Source: Paraburkholderia caffeinilytica (GTDB lineage Bacteria > Pseudomonadota > Gammaproteobacteria > Burkholderiales > Burkholderiaceae). From it: a stretch of DNA of 64,000 nt. Below the pieces are notes generated by a model that was given only the letters and a program-made list of their open reading frames with translations, was not told the DNA's origin and did not search any database. The stretch is from positions 1 through 64,000 of the forward strand of contig NZ_CP031468.1 of assembly GCF_003368325.1 (NCBI RefSeq). Direction: 5' to 3'. Position 1 is the first letter of the stretch. Each line of letters starts with the position of its first letter. Shown one piece after another: positions 35,002 through 44,312 of the stretch. Both the position numbers and the translations under genes were made by a program.

Positions 35002-36354
35002 ATGACTGAACGAAACGAAATGGAACATGCGGCGTCGACCGACGTCGGCCCACAGCCTTCGCTCGACCTGCCGGGCCGTCGGAAAACGCGCGTGGGCAAG
35101 CTGCGTCTGGTGCTGGTCGCGCTCGCCGTTATTGCGCTGGGTGCATCGGGCGTCACGATCTATCTGCAGCGCCTGTTCCAGCAGCATCAGGACGCGAAAC
35201 AGGCGGCGCTGACAAAACCGAAAGACAGCGGCGCGAGTGACGCCGGTGCGGATCTGGAGACGCAGAAGGAACGTATCAAACGCGCGGAAGACCAGGCCCG
35301 TGCAGCGTCGGAGGCTGCGGCCGCCGCTGCCGCGAATTCCCACCTCGCGACGCCGACCGGCGCGGCATCGCAGACGAACGGACAGGCGGTGGCCGTGAGC
35401 AACCAGCTGCGGCCGCTCACGCCGGCCGAGCGCCGCCTGCAGGGCAGCGTGCTCGTCGCGAGCGGCAACAACGATTCTGGCCAGAGCAACGATGGTCCCG
35501 TGGCATCAAATGAAACTGCAGGTGACAGCGGTGGCAACACCGGCGGCGGCAATGCCGGGGTCAGCGGCCACGATGCGTCTGGTCTGGCAGGTCTGGCGAA
35601 GTCGATGGGTCTGTCAGCGCTGCGCGGCGACAGTGCAGGCGGTGCGCCCAGCTCAACCAGCAAGGCGGACGCGGGCGACGGCAAGGGCTCTCCGATCGAC
35701 CAGTCGTTGCAGCCATCGAAGCTGCAGCCGATGCAGGCCTCGTTCCGACCGAACCGGCATTACCTGCTCGGTCGCAACACGATGATCCGCTGTGGTCAAT
35801 CGACGGCGATCCGTACCGACCGGCCGGGCCTGATCGGGTGCCCGATCGCGCAGGACGTGTGGTCCGACGATGGCACGACGCTGCTCGTTCGCAAGGGTGC
35901 GATGGCGAAGGGCGAGCAGCGCGATGCGGTGATCCAGGGGCAGGGCGTGATCGGCGCGATCTGGGACGAGATCGACGACGGCGACGTACACATTCCACTG
36001 AACTCGCCGGCTACCGATCCGCTGGGCGCTGCAGGCATTCCAGCCTATGTTGACGAGCACTTCTGGCTGCGGTTCAAGGGCGCGCTGATGGTCAGCCTGA
36101 TCGGCGACTTCGGCCAGGCGCTCGCGAACAAGGCAACCGGGTCTGGCCAGCAGATCACGTTCTCCAACAGTTCGAACGCCACGCAGGATGTGGCCGCGGA
36201 GACGCTGCGTAACACCATCAACATCCCGCCGACGGCGTATTCAAACCAGGGCTCTGTCATCAATATCTTTGTGGCGCGCGACATTGACCTGAGCAGCGTG
36301 TATGAAAACGTCGATGCGCAGGGCAACCTGGTTAGCCAGAACCGGCAGCAATGA
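35002..36354 (+). CDS. virB10: VirB10 core complex protein
   Basis: The 450-residue protein has one membrane segment near residues 35-55 (LVLVALAVIALGASGVTIYL) and a long flexible Ser/Gly/Asp-rich region. The C-terminal beta-barrel domain contains YLLGRNTMIRCGQSTAIRTD, GCPIAQDVWSDDGTTLLVRK and the antenna-type segment near 360-380. It spans both membranes and senses ATPase activity. The final NxxxPTAYSNQGSVINIFVARDI pattern is typical of the family. Confidence 0.95.
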   Translation: MTERNEMEHAASTDVGPQPSLDLPGRRKTRVGKLRLVLVALAVIALGASGVTIYLQRLFQQHQDAKQAALTKPKDSGASDAGADLETQKERIKRAEDQARAASEAAAAAAANSHLATPTGAASQTNGQAVAVSNQLRPLTPAERRLQGSVLVASGNNDSGQSNDGPVASNETAGDSGGNTGGGNAGVSGHDASGLAGLAKSMGLSALRGDSAGGAPSSTSKADAGDGKGSPIDQSLQPSKLQPMQASFRPNRHYLLGRNTMIRCGQSTAIRTDRPGLIGCPIAQDVWSDDGTTLLVRKGAMAKGEQRDAVIQGQGVIGAIWDEIDDGDVHIPLNSPATDPLGAAGIPAYVDEHFWLRFKGALMVSLIGDFGQALANKATGSGQQITFSNSSNATQDVAAETLRNTINIPPTAYSNQGSVINIFVARDIDLSSVYENVDAQGNLVSQNRQQ

Positions 36355-36365
36355 GGAGCGGACCC

Positions 36366-37016
36366 ATGAACCTGAAGATCACCTACCCGGACGATTTCCC
36401 CCTGCATGGCCTCGATCGCGACATGTTCGAGACAAAACTACGCAACGCCCTGCGTTTCTGTTTCTACGGCAACACGGTCCGCCAGCTGGCCGAGCGGGTG
36501 GATGCACGGCGCGCGCGCGAGGTTCCCGATGCGTTGCCACTGCGTCAGATCGCCGACGAGCACGCGTTCGAAGATTGCATGGCGCTCGATGGGTGCCGGA
36601 TCGACGACATGTCAGCGCCGCTGCGACGCAACCTGCTGCGTAATGTCGGGGCGCGTATCGGGCTGACGATCTCGGAGTGGGGCGACAGCGCGTTGCCGTC
36701 GCTCGATGAGCCAGTCAATCACGCAATGGATGTGCACGCAACTAACCGTCAAGCCGTCGAGATCCCGGCAATTTACGATCACCAGACGCCACGCATCTCG
36801 CGCATCTGGCTTGTAACGGGACTATGCGCGGTTGCGGTAATCGGCGGTGCGGGCTGGAAATTGACCCGGCCGGCCGTACCCCTGAGTGCAACCGTGGTTT
36901 CCACGTCGCCGGCGCAAACGCTCCGCGAGCTTGCCAGCAGCGTGCCGGACGATCGACGCCCGTATCGCGTGTCAGTGCAAATCGAGCTGCAGGATACGGG
37001 CACCACGTCTCGCTGA
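36366..37016 (+). CDS. hypothetical membrane protein between virB10 and virB11
   Basis: The 216-residue protein has a soluble N-terminal domain (about 1-130) and one membrane segment near 145-165 (IWLVTGLCAVAVIGGAGW), then a short periplasmic tail. GAGGAG precedes the ATG at 36366. It resembles no T4SS core component I know. The position implies a role in transfer or its regulation, but the function is not known. Confidence 0.6.
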   Translation: MNLKITYPDDFPLHGLDRDMFETKLRNALRFCFYGNTVRQLAERVDARRAREVPDALPLRQIADEHAFEDCMALDGCRIDDMSAPLRRNLLRNVGARIGLTISEWGDSALPSLDEPVNHAMDVHATNRQAVEIPAIYDHQTPRISRIWLVTGLCAVAVIGGAGWKLTRPAVPLSATVVSTSPAQTLRELASSVPDDRRPYRVSVQIELQDTGTTSR

Positions 37017-37070
37017 ACCTGCGCGGCACTTTGATTAACGGATGTGACCCCAAACAAGATAGGAGTGCGA

Positions 37071-38108
37071 ATGAGCGCAGTCGTAATCGATGTGATCGAG
37101 AAGGGCACGATCGCCCGCAGCTTCCTCAAACAGATGGGTATCTCGAACTTCTTCGACGGGGGCCTCACCGAGGTGGCGATCAACCGTCCCGGTGAGATCT
37201 GGACAAAAGGCGGTGCCGGATGGCGACGACACGACGCACCTGCCTGCTCGCTCGACGCGTGCTTCAAGCTCGCGAACGCTCTGACGGTGATGAAGGGCGG
37301 CAAGTTCTCGACGAAGGAGCCCATTCACCCGGTGGTGCTGCCCGATGGGCAACGCGGGCACGTTCTGATGCAGCCGGCCTGCGAGCAGGACACTATCTCA
37401 ATCACCGTCCGTATCCCGTCGAATGTGCGCTTTACGGCTGATGAGTATGAGACCAACGGATGGTTTGAGGGATATCGCGACGTCTCGCCGCGCCGCGACA
37501 TGCCACCGGGGCTCGACCTGCAGCCGTTCGAGCTCGGGATGCTTGAGGCGCAGGGTCAGCGCAACGTCAGGCGCATGCTCGAGTTGGCGGTGACCAACCG
37601 GTTGAACATTGCGCTCGCCGGCGGCACCGACTCAGGCAAGACGACACTGAACAAGGCGCTCTCTGACCTCGTGCCGTCCGATGAGCGGATTGGCACGATC
37701 GAGGACACGCCGGAGCTATCGCTGCCGAATCACCCGAACCGCGTGCATATGTTTTTCAGCGACACGCTGCCGGCGAAGGAACTGGTGCGCTCGACCCTGC
37801 GCATGACGTTCGATCGTGTTTTTCTCGCCGAACTGCGAGGTGACGAAACATGGGACTACCTGACGCTGCTGAACACGGGCAAACCCGGTGGCATCACGAC
37901 GGTGCATTGCAACGATGCACGTTCGGCCCATTCGCGCATCGCGACGCTGGTCAAGCAGAGCGCGGTCGGCCAGACGCTCGACTGGCAATTCATTATGGAC
38001 CAGGTGCGGGTCACGGTGGATCTCGTCCTGTTCATGCGCAACAGGCGACTGGCCGAGATCTGGTTCGACCCGATCGGCAAGGCGCAACTGCTGGGTTGTG
38101 TCTCATGA
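37071..38108 (+). CDS. virB11: VirB11/TrbB-type traffic ATPase
   Basis: The 345-residue protein has the hexameric traffic-ATPase layout: an N-terminal domain, Walker A GGTDSGKTT near residue 184, an Asp box, Walker B RVFLAELRGDE near 245, and the His box TTVHCNDARS. It supplies energy for pilus assembly and DNA transfer. The ATG at 37071 follows AGGAG. The stop overlaps the next gene by ATGA. Confidence 0.95.
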   Translation: MSAVVIDVIEKGTIARSFLKQMGISNFFDGGLTEVAINRPGEIWTKGGAGWRRHDAPACSLDACFKLANALTVMKGGKFSTKEPIHPVVLPDGQRGHVLMQPACEQDTISITVRIPSNVRFTADEYETNGWFEGYRDVSPRRDMPPGLDLQPFELGMLEAQGQRNVRRMLELAVTNRLNIALAGGTDSGKTTLNKALSDLVPSDERIGTIEDTPELSLPNHPNRVHMFFSDTLPAKELVRSTLRMTFDRVFLAELRGDETWDYLTLLNTGKPGGITTVHCNDARSAHSRIATLVKQSAVGQTLDWQFIMDQVRVTVDLVLFMRNRRLAEIWFDPIGKAQLLGCVS

Positions 38109-38368
38109 GCGCCGATGCCGCGGCGCAGATGATCGAACAGATCGCGATCAGCCTGTGCGGTGCGCTCGCCGTGTTTCTGTCGCAGGACCGGCGTGCGCAC
38201 TGGCGGCGCTGGGCCTGCGTCTTCGGGTTGGCCGCGCAGCCGTTCTGGTTCGACATGGCGTGGCGAGCGCATCAGTACGGCGTGCTCGCGCTGTGCTTTG
38301 TCTATGCGGCGTCGTGGGCGCGCGGTTTCACGGCGAACTGGCTCGTCCGCAGGGAGGACCGTGTATGA
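38105..38368 (+). CDS. small membrane protein (87 aa)
   Basis: Three hydrophobic segments (IAISLCGALAVFLS, WACVFGLAAQPFWFDMAW and YGVLALCFVYAASWA) are present. The pattern WACVFGLAAQPFW followed by ALCFVYxxxWxRG is shared with small proteins of phages and conjugative elements in this group. ATGA overlap with virB11 and with the next gene indicates a tightly coupled operon. The function is unknown. Confidence 0.6.
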   Translation: MSADAAAQMIEQIAISLCGALAVFLSQDRRAHWRRWACVFGLAAQPFWFDMAWRAHQYGVLALCFVYAASWARGFTANWLVRREDRV

Positions 38369-38592
38369 ACTTCGCGATCAGCGATATCGAGGCGGCGATC
38401 GAGGGATGGCGCATGCGTTCGCCGTCGGACGAAGCATTTGCTGCCAGCACAGAGGTCCGCGCGCTGGCGCGGCTCTACGGCGCCGTGATCGTGCACGGCT
38501 GTAAGGGTATCACCGACGCCGGGCTGGACGACGCGCAGCGCGACGCCTTGCGGATCCTGTCCGCCGATCCACTCAGAGAGTTGCCGCAATGA
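38365..38592 (+). CDS. DUF3717 domain-containing protein
   Basis: The 75-residue protein begins NFAISDIEAAIEGWRMRSPSD and continues VRALARLYGAVIVHG, the DUF3717 pattern widespread in Burkholderia. It is small and soluble. It overlaps both neighbours by 4 bp. The function of the family is not known; placement among transfer genes may reflect a regulatory or accessory role. Confidence 0.75.
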   Translation: MNFAISDIEAAIEGWRMRSPSDEAFAASTEVRALARLYGAVIVHGCKGITDAGLDDAQRDALRILSADPLRELPQ

Positions 38593-38879
38593 AGGCAGAT
38601 CTTCCGGTTCCCGCGATTGCCGATGCTGCGGACTCGCACGATGACAGCCAGTGCAAATGGCGACCGTCCGGCGACTTTGCGCTGGTCCATCCGTCGGGCT
38701 GGACGATCGCGCGGTACTCAGTCTATGGCGAGTGGGACTACCTGTTGTGGGAGCCGATCAATCGCTGTACGGCGGACAACAGCAACCAGTTCCACGGACC
38801 CTTCGGTAACGTGCGCGACGCGATGCGCCTGCATCGCGACCTGAGCGCGCATCTGCAACAACATGAGATGGCTGCATGA
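38589..38879 (+). CDS. hypothetical protein (96 aa)
   Basis: The 96-residue soluble protein contains CKWRPSGDFALVHPSGWTIA, then YSVYGEWDYLLWEP and GPFGNVRDAMRLH. The pattern suggests a small beta-rich domain that ends in a helix. The ATGA overlap upstream and 57 bp to the coupling-protein gene put it in the transfer operon. No known family is recognised. Confidence 0.55.
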   Translation: MKADLPVPAIADAADSHDDSQCKWRPSGDFALVHPSGWTIARYSVYGEWDYLLWEPINRCTADNSNQFHGPFGNVRDAMRLHRDLSAHLQQHEMAA

Positions 38880-38936
38880 CAACGCATCTGAAATTCCAGG
38901 TCGCTATCGGCGCGTCCACCCACTGAGGACCGAACC

Positions 38937-39293
38937 ATGCCGAAACCGCTTCGAATTCTGATTCCCGTCGTGGTCTTCCTGCTGATCCTGTGCGGCTTCG
39001 CATTCCTTGGGCAGTTCGCCGGCGGCCAGCTTTTCGCGAAGATGCAGAAGCTGCCGGAGGGCAGCGCGGGCGTGTTCACGCTGTACGACTACTGGCATGC
39101 CTACGGCGACGTGCCTGCGGTGATGCGCGCGCTCAAGGTGTGCACGCTGCTGTCGGTGGTCATCACCGGCCTGCCAGTGGTCGTGATCACGATGGCGCTA
39201 GTGTCGGGCCGCAAGCGCCTCGCGCAGTTTGGCGAGGCCCGGTTCGCAACCCGTAACGACATTGTGAAAGCCGGTCTGCTGGAGAAGAAATAA
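38937..39293 (+). CDS. N-terminal membrane part of a split VirD4 coupling protein
   Basis: The 118-residue protein has two membrane segments (LRILIPVVVFLLILCGFAFL and LLSVVITGLPVVVITMAL) and ends in RLAQFGEARFATRNDIVKAG. This last pattern (HGSARWA or GEARFAT) is the segment just before the ATPase domain of VirD4/TraG proteins. The gene stops at 39293 and the ATPase part restarts at 39296 in another frame. It thus provides the membrane domain as a separate polypeptide, or the gene is frameshifted. It should anchor the ATPase to the channel. Confidence 0.75.
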   Translation: MPKPLRILIPVVVFLLILCGFAFLGQFAGGQLFAKMQKLPEGSAGVFTLYDYWHAYGDVPAVMRALKVCTLLSVVITGLPVVVITMALVSGRKRLAQFGEARFATRNDIVKAGLLEKK

Positions 39294-39295
39294 CC

Positions 39296-41077
39296 ATGAC
39301 TACCTCACAACATCTGTATCCGCCGTTCATTGTCGGCAAGTACAAGGGCGAATACCTGAAGTATTACGGACAGGACTTCCTGATGACAGCTGCCGGCACC
39401 CGCTCCGGCAAGGGCACGTCGCTCGTGATCCCGAATCTTCTCACCTATCCCGATTCCGTCGTGGTCGAGGACATCAAGGAAGAGAACTACCACTATACGT
39501 CCGGCTACCGGCGGGCATGCGGTCACGAAACCTATCTGTGGGCGCCGTTCTCGGAAGACGGACGCTCGCACGCGTACAACCCGCTCGAATACATCGCCGA
39601 GCGACCCGCCTATGCGCGCGTGGGCGACGTGATGACGATCGGCGAACACCTGTATCCGTCCAACGTCGACGCGCGTCTGAAGTACTGGAACGACAACGCC
39701 CGCAACCTGTTCATCGGGATCGTGCTGTATCTGCTGGAAACGCCCTCGCTGCCGTGCACGTTCGGCGAGATTCTGCGGCAGGCTTCGGGCAAAGGCAGGG
39801 CGATCCGTGAACACATCTCGTCGATCGTCAGCACGCGTGCCGATGCAGCGCATGCGACCGACGGGCTGCCGGTGCTCAGCTTCGAGTGTCTCGATGCGCT
39901 GAACCGTTTCCTGTCGCAATCGAAGGAAGCCTTCGCGAACATCGTATCGACGATGACCGCGCCGCTGAACGTCTTCAGCAATCCGGTGGTCGACGCGGCA
40001 ACCAGCCGCTCGGACTTCGATCTGGCCGATGTGCGCAAAAAGCGTATGTCGATCTATGTGGGCATCAAGCCGGGCGACCTGAAGGCCGGTGCGCTGCTGG
40101 TCAATCTCTTTTTCTCGCAGCTGATCGACCTGAACACGCGCGAGCTGCCTGCCGAGAATCCTGCGCTCAAATACCAGTGCGCGCTGATCCTGGACGAGTT
40201 TGCAGCGCCCGGCAAGATCGACATCATCGATACGGCCAACCCGTTCATTGCTGGCTACAACCTCCGGCTGATGCTGATCTTTCAGGGCATGTCGCAGATC
40301 GAGGATCCGAAGTTGTACGGCAAGCACGGCGCCGAAACGCTGGCGATCAACTGCAAGATGCGCAGCCTCTATGCACCGCGTACGGTCAAGGAATCGGAAG
40401 AGTACGCGAAGATGCTGGGGACCTTCACTTACATGGCTCGCTCGCGTAACCGAAGTCGCGGGCGGAGTTCGTCGACGAGCATCAACGAGTCGGAGCACGG
40501 CAGGGCACTGATGATGCCGCAGGAGCTGCGGGCGCTGAAGCACAACAAACAGATCATCACGATGGAGGGGTGCGAGCCGATCCTTTGCGAGAAGGCGTTT
40601 TTCTACGAAGACGCCGAACTCGTCGACCGGCTTGTGCAGCAGAGTCCCTATCTGCGGGCGGTGATGGCGACGCTTGAGAAGACCAACCGCCGGCGCGCCT
40701 GGTTCGGTTTCGGTCCGAAGTTTCCCAACGAGGTACAGATGAAACACGCCGCGTTCGTCGCGCGCGAATTGTGCGCACCCGTGCCAAAGATCGACGTCGA
40801 GCAGTGGTGGCAGGCACAGAACGCGGCCCGACGTGCGCAGCAGGCAGCGGCGGCCGCAGACGCCGCCAGACAGTCGGCCGGTCAGGGGCGTGACGTCCGG
40901 GAGCACGAAATCGGAGTGCTCGCGCCTGTCCACCTGGCCAACCGTAACAGCATCCGCGCATCGCTGTTCCAGTTGATGCCTTATCTGCGAGAAGTCCTGC
41001 CGGACGCGGCGGCCGCCGTGTCGGTGCAAACCGCAGCACCTCAATCACAACCTGAACCGCAAGGAGTGACCGTATGA
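39296..41077 (+). CDS. virD4: VirD4/TraG-type coupling ATPase
   Basis: The 593-residue protein has Walker A GTRSGKGTS (34-42), Walker B LILDEFAAPGK near 300 and the FQGMSQIEDPKLYG segment. It recruits the relaxase-DNA complex to the secretion channel. It lacks the N-terminal membrane segments usual in the family; these lie in the preceding gene, separated by 2 bp and a frame change. The C-terminus is Ala/Gln-rich and variable. The stop overlaps the next gene by ATGA. Confidence 0.92.
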   Translation: MTTSQHLYPPFIVGKYKGEYLKYYGQDFLMTAAGTRSGKGTSLVIPNLLTYPDSVVVEDIKEENYHYTSGYRRACGHETYLWAPFSEDGRSHAYNPLEYIAERPAYARVGDVMTIGEHLYPSNVDARLKYWNDNARNLFIGIVLYLLETPSLPCTFGEILRQASGKGRAIREHISSIVSTRADAAHATDGLPVLSFECLDALNRFLSQSKEAFANIVSTMTAPLNVFSNPVVDAATSRSDFDLADVRKKRMSIYVGIKPGDLKAGALLVNLFFSQLIDLNTRELPAENPALKYQCALILDEFAAPGKIDIIDTANPFIAGYNLRLMLIFQGMSQIEDPKLYGKHGAETLAINCKMRSLYAPRTVKESEEYAKMLGTFTYMARSRNRSRGRSSSTSINESEHGRALMMPQELRALKHNKQIITMEGCEPILCEKAFFYEDAELVDRLVQQSPYLRAVMATLEKTNRRRAWFGFGPKFPNEVQMKHAAFVARELCAPVPKIDVEQWWQAQNAARRAQQAAAAADAARQSAGQGRDVREHEIGVLAPVHLANRNSIRASLFQLMPYLREVLPDAAAAVSVQTAAPQSQPEPQGVTV

Positions 41078-42750
41078 ACGAGATCGAATTTCCCGCTGAC
41101 GGGATCGACTACCGCGAACGCGACGCGGCAAACGCCGACGATGCGTCGACCATTCGCGCGCGCGCCACGCCGCCGGCGAACGAGCCGGACGCGGGCGCTG
41201 TGCCCGGCACTCCGGAAACGCCGGTCGATGACGCAACCGAAGAGCGCCTGAAGAAGATCCGCGCGGCCGATCGGGAAAAGGTCGAGAAGCTGCTCAAGCG
41301 CGACTCATCGACCGACGCAGCGACCAGCACAGCCACCGACGAGGCGGTGAAGCCGGCCGCCGGCACCGGCAAACCGCTCGGGAAGAAGGGCGAGCAGCCG
41401 GAGAACACCATCCGCCCGAAGCCGGTTTTCGAGAAGACCGGCTATGAAGTGCCGAAGTCGGTCACTAACCGGTACGTGGCGCATGAGGGCAAGTTTCTCG
41501 ATCGCAAAAGCGAGACGGTGCACTTCGAGGACAAGGGCCGCTCCCTGTCGACGGCCAGCGAGGACCGCGACGTGATCGCGCACATGGTCGAAGTCGCGAA
41601 GGCAAAGAACTGGGGTGAGCTGCAGCTTAAGGGCAGCGAAGAGTTTCGTCGGCAGGCTTGGATCGCGGCCGAACTCGCCGGTGTACCGTCGCGTGGCTTG
41701 AAGCCTGGTGCGCAGGATTGGGCGGCACTGACCGCTGCGCGCGAGGCGATGCGCATCGGGGCCGGTGACAAATCCAATGATACAGACAAGGCGCGCACGA
41801 ATGAGATGGAGGCAACAGATGCAGCGGGGCAAAAGCAACCTGCAGCGCCGGGGTCGGCGAAAACGGCCACAACAGGGCGTGAAAACGCCGCGCCCGGAGG
41901 CAACCCGACGACCGCCACGCAACCATCTGCGGCTGCGCCGGCGAGTCCCGTTCAGGGCAAGCCAACGCCGGCCGGTGTCACGGCGGGGGTGCTGGTGGCG
42001 CACGGTCCCGCCCCGTTCAACCACGATGAAAAGCAGAACGACAGCTACTACGCGACGGTGCGGACAGAGGATGGCGAGCGCACCGTCTGGGGACTGGACA
42101 TCGAGCGCGCGATCGGCGAAAGCGGTGTGCAGCCCGGTCAGCGGATCGAGCTGGAAAAGGGCGGCAGCAAGACGGTAACAGCGCAGCAGCGCCAGTTCGA
42201 CGAGAAGGGTACCGAGCTCGCGCCAAAGTCAGTCGAGAGCCGGCGTAACGAATGGCTGGTGTTCTCGCCCGATGTGCCGGGTCTGCCCACGCGCGAGCAG
42301 CGCGAAGCGCTGACCAGCGCGCGGCGCGAAGCTGATGAGCGCCGACAGATCAATGAGGCGCGTGAGCGGTTCCTGAGCGGAGACTGGAAATACTCGAAGG
42401 AACAGCAGAAGACGCTCGATGAGGCACGCGAGCGCATCAAGGCGCAGGCCGCGCGCGAGGTGCTGCGTGACGAGATCAAGGGTCTGCCGGAGCAGCAGCA
42501 GGAGAAGCTAATGGGGGAGTTCGAAAGCGCCGTGGCCGAGGCGCGCGCAACTAACCGGCCACTGGACGTGCCCATGCCACAGGTAAGCGAAGCAACGATC
42601 GCGGCCGTGCGCGAGCAGATCGAGCGGGAGCAACGGGGCCAAACTCCCGCAGCACAGCAGACCACCCGACAGGCGACGCCGGAGCGCGGACAGGACCCGC
42701 AGTCGCAGACCGCCGAACACGATGGGCCGACGCTCGAAATGGAACCATAA
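41074..42750 (+). CDS. LPD7 domain-containing protein of the transfer operon
   Basis: The 558-residue protein contains an LPD7 domain at about residues 120-225: VPKSVTNRYVAHEGKF, VHFEDKGRSL, then GSEEFRRQAWIAAELAGVPS. It is flanked by low-complexity, charged regions and a C-terminal coiled region (TREQREALTSARREADERR). LPD7 is often attached to MobA/TraI relaxases, but no relaxase HUH motif is present here. It may be a relaxase accessory protein or the tail of a split relaxase. It is translationally coupled to virD4. Confidence 0.75.
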   Translation: MNEIEFPADGIDYRERDAANADDASTIRARATPPANEPDAGAVPGTPETPVDDATEERLKKIRAADREKVEKLLKRDSSTDAATSTATDEAVKPAAGTGKPLGKKGEQPENTIRPKPVFEKTGYEVPKSVTNRYVAHEGKFLDRKSETVHFEDKGRSLSTASEDRDVIAHMVEVAKAKNWGELQLKGSEEFRRQAWIAAELAGVPSRGLKPGAQDWAALTAAREAMRIGAGDKSNDTDKARTNEMEATDAAGQKQPAAPGSAKTATTGRENAAPGGNPTTATQPSAAAPASPVQGKPTPAGVTAGVLVAHGPAPFNHDEKQNDSYYATVRTEDGERTVWGLDIERAIGESGVQPGQRIELEKGGSKTVTAQQRQFDEKGTELAPKSVESRRNEWLVFSPDVPGLPTREQREALTSARREADERRQINEARERFLSGDWKYSKEQQKTLDEARERIKAQAAREVLRDEIKGLPEQQQEKLMGEFESAVAEARATNRPLDVPMPQVSEATIAAVREQIEREQRGQTPAAQQTTRQATPERGQDPQSQTAEHDGPTLEMEP

Positions 42751-42826
42751 GGCGGCGGACAACAACGGGCGGCCGCGATCGCCTCGCGACCGTCATCGTC
42801 AAATCGAACAACAGGAGCAAACCATC

Positions 42827-43540
42827 ATGAAGATCGCTGTAATCAACTTCTCAGGCAATGTTGGCAAGAGTACCGTTGCACATCACCTTCTCGCGCCGCG
42901 GCTGGAGGGTGCCCAGGTGATTCCTGTCGAGTCGATCAACTCGGACGACAGCGAAAAAGGATCGGCGATGCGTGGGAAGGAGTTTGGGGAACTGCAGGAC
43001 AAACTCATGACCTTGCGGCATGCCGTGGTCGATATCGGCGCATCGAATGTCGAAGACTTTGTCTCGCTGATGCGGGACTATCACGGTTCTCACGAAGACT
43101 TCGATGCCTTCGTCGTACCGACCGTTCCTGCGCTTAAACAACAGGTCGATACAATTTCGACATTGCGCGCACTCACCGGAGAAATCGGTGTGCCGGCAAA
43201 CCGCATTCGCGTCGTGTTTAACACGGTCACCAAGAAAGACGACGTGTCAAAGATTTTCTCGAAAATTTTCGACTACTACGCGGAAAACCGCAATTTTGTC
43301 TTGAATCGCGATGCGGTGATGTATGAGAACCCTATCTACGAAAAGATCAAGGCTTTCGATCGCTCCATCATCGATATTCGCAATGATCCGACCGACTATG
43401 TCGCGATGAACGCCGAAGCAATGGAGAGCGGGGAGCCCGAGGAACATCTTGCACAGATTCGCCAACTGGTTGCAATTAAACGTCTGGCCACGCGGGTAAC
43501 CACCGAACTGGACGCAGTCTTCAAACTCGTGGTGCATTGA
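42827..43540 (+). CDS. stbB: StbB-like ParA-family ATPase
   Basis: The 237-residue protein starts MKIAVINFSGNVGKSTVAHH, with a deviant Walker A FSGNVGKST (8-16). It continues with TLRHAVVDIGASNVEDF for the Walker A' and B region. StbB proteins of IncW-like plasmids help position plasmids and support conjugation. CAGGAG lies ahead of the ATG at 42827. The stop overlaps the following gene by one base. No ParB-like gene is adjacent. Confidence 0.8.
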   Translation: MKIAVINFSGNVGKSTVAHHLLAPRLEGAQVIPVESINSDDSEKGSAMRGKEFGELQDKLMTLRHAVVDIGASNVEDFVSLMRDYHGSHEDFDAFVVPTVPALKQQVDTISTLRALTGEIGVPANRIRVVFNTVTKKDDVSKIFSKIFDYYAENRNFVLNRDAVMYENPIYEKIKAFDRSIIDIRNDPTDYVAMNAEAMESGEPEEHLAQIRQLVAIKRLATRVTTELDAVFKLVVH

Positions 43541-43986
43541 TGGGCGCATCGGACGATTCGATTCGCGAGGAACTGATCGGCGCAGTACTGGGTGAGCTAT
43601 CGCTGCTGCGACGGGACGTGAAGGGCCTGTCCCGGCTGCTCGATACCACGGGCAAGCAGTTCAAGGACGACGGTGAACTTACGCTGCTGCGCTTCACATC
43701 CCGCTACGAGCAGTTCCTCAACCAGTTCGCAACATCGAGCACCGATGTGCTGGCCGAAGCGGGACGGTTTTCAGAGGCCCGGGATCAACTGCTTGGCGAG
43801 ATCTCGCTCAGGCAGTACGACGAAGCCAACGGCCGAAGTCGCGATCTGCTACGCGACGTCTTGCGCGACGAGCGCGTCCGCGGCATCGGCCGAATCGAAC
43901 TAGCCGTATGGACCGCGTGCGCCATGCTTGGCTCAGCGGTGCTCACGGTCGGAGCCCTTGCGGCGCTGCGGTTGCTGTCCATCTGA
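43540..43986 (+). CDS. StbC-like plasmid stability protein
   Basis: The 148-residue protein is helical (IREELIGAVLGELSLLRRDVKG), with one C-terminal membrane segment (AVWTACAMLGSAVLTVGALAALRLLSI). Genes with this layout follow stbB on conjugative plasmids and are called stbC. The overlap TGATG with stbB shows coupling. The role in stability is inferred from position. Confidence 0.55.
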   Translation: MGASDDSIREELIGAVLGELSLLRRDVKGLSRLLDTTGKQFKDDGELTLLRFTSRYEQFLNQFATSSTDVLAEAGRFSEARDQLLGEISLRQYDEANGRSRDLLRDVLRDERVRGIGRIELAVWTACAMLGSAVLTVGALAALRLLSI

Positions 43987-43997
43987 CTGGAGATCTC

Positions 43998-44312
43998 ATG
44001 AAACGATTGATCACTGTATTGATCTGCAGCGCGGCGGCCATCCCGACGATGGTGACGGCCGACGACGACAACACCTCGGCCTGCGGTGTGGTGCTGTGCC
44101 TGGCAGGGCTCATGGACGGTGGCAATGGCGGCGGCCAATGCAATCAGTATGAACGTGACTATTTTTCGATTGTGCGCTATCACCACGGGCATTTCGATCT
44201 GAGTGGCACGTCGAGCGCCCGGGGCGATTTTTTGAATCAATGCAATTCCGTCGGGAGTGACCAGAAGAGTTCCGTGAATTCGAAATACGGCGGTGTCGAG
44301 AACGGCCCCTGA
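43998..44312 (+). CDS. TrbM/KikA-like periplasmic transfer protein
   Basis: The 104-residue secreted protein has a signal peptide (MKRLITVLICSAAAIPTMVTA). CGVVLCLAGLMDGG and CNQYERDYFSIVR then RGDFLNQCN follow, the TrbM/KikA pattern with four conserved cysteines. It is a common accessory protein of P-type and W-type conjugation. It ends the transfer cluster, just before a terminator-like hairpin. Confidence 0.75.
   Translation: MKRLITVLICSAAAIPTMVTADDDNTSACGVVLCLAGLMDGGNGGGQCNQYERDYFSIVRYHHGHFDLSGTSSARGDFLNQCNSVGSDQKSSVNSKYGGVENGP

Noticed and set aside
39305..41044. Long minus-strand open frame (579 codons) opposite virD4
   Set aside because: It is an antisense shadow of a gene with clear Walker motifs; the composition is Arg/Val/Gln-rich and not protein-like.
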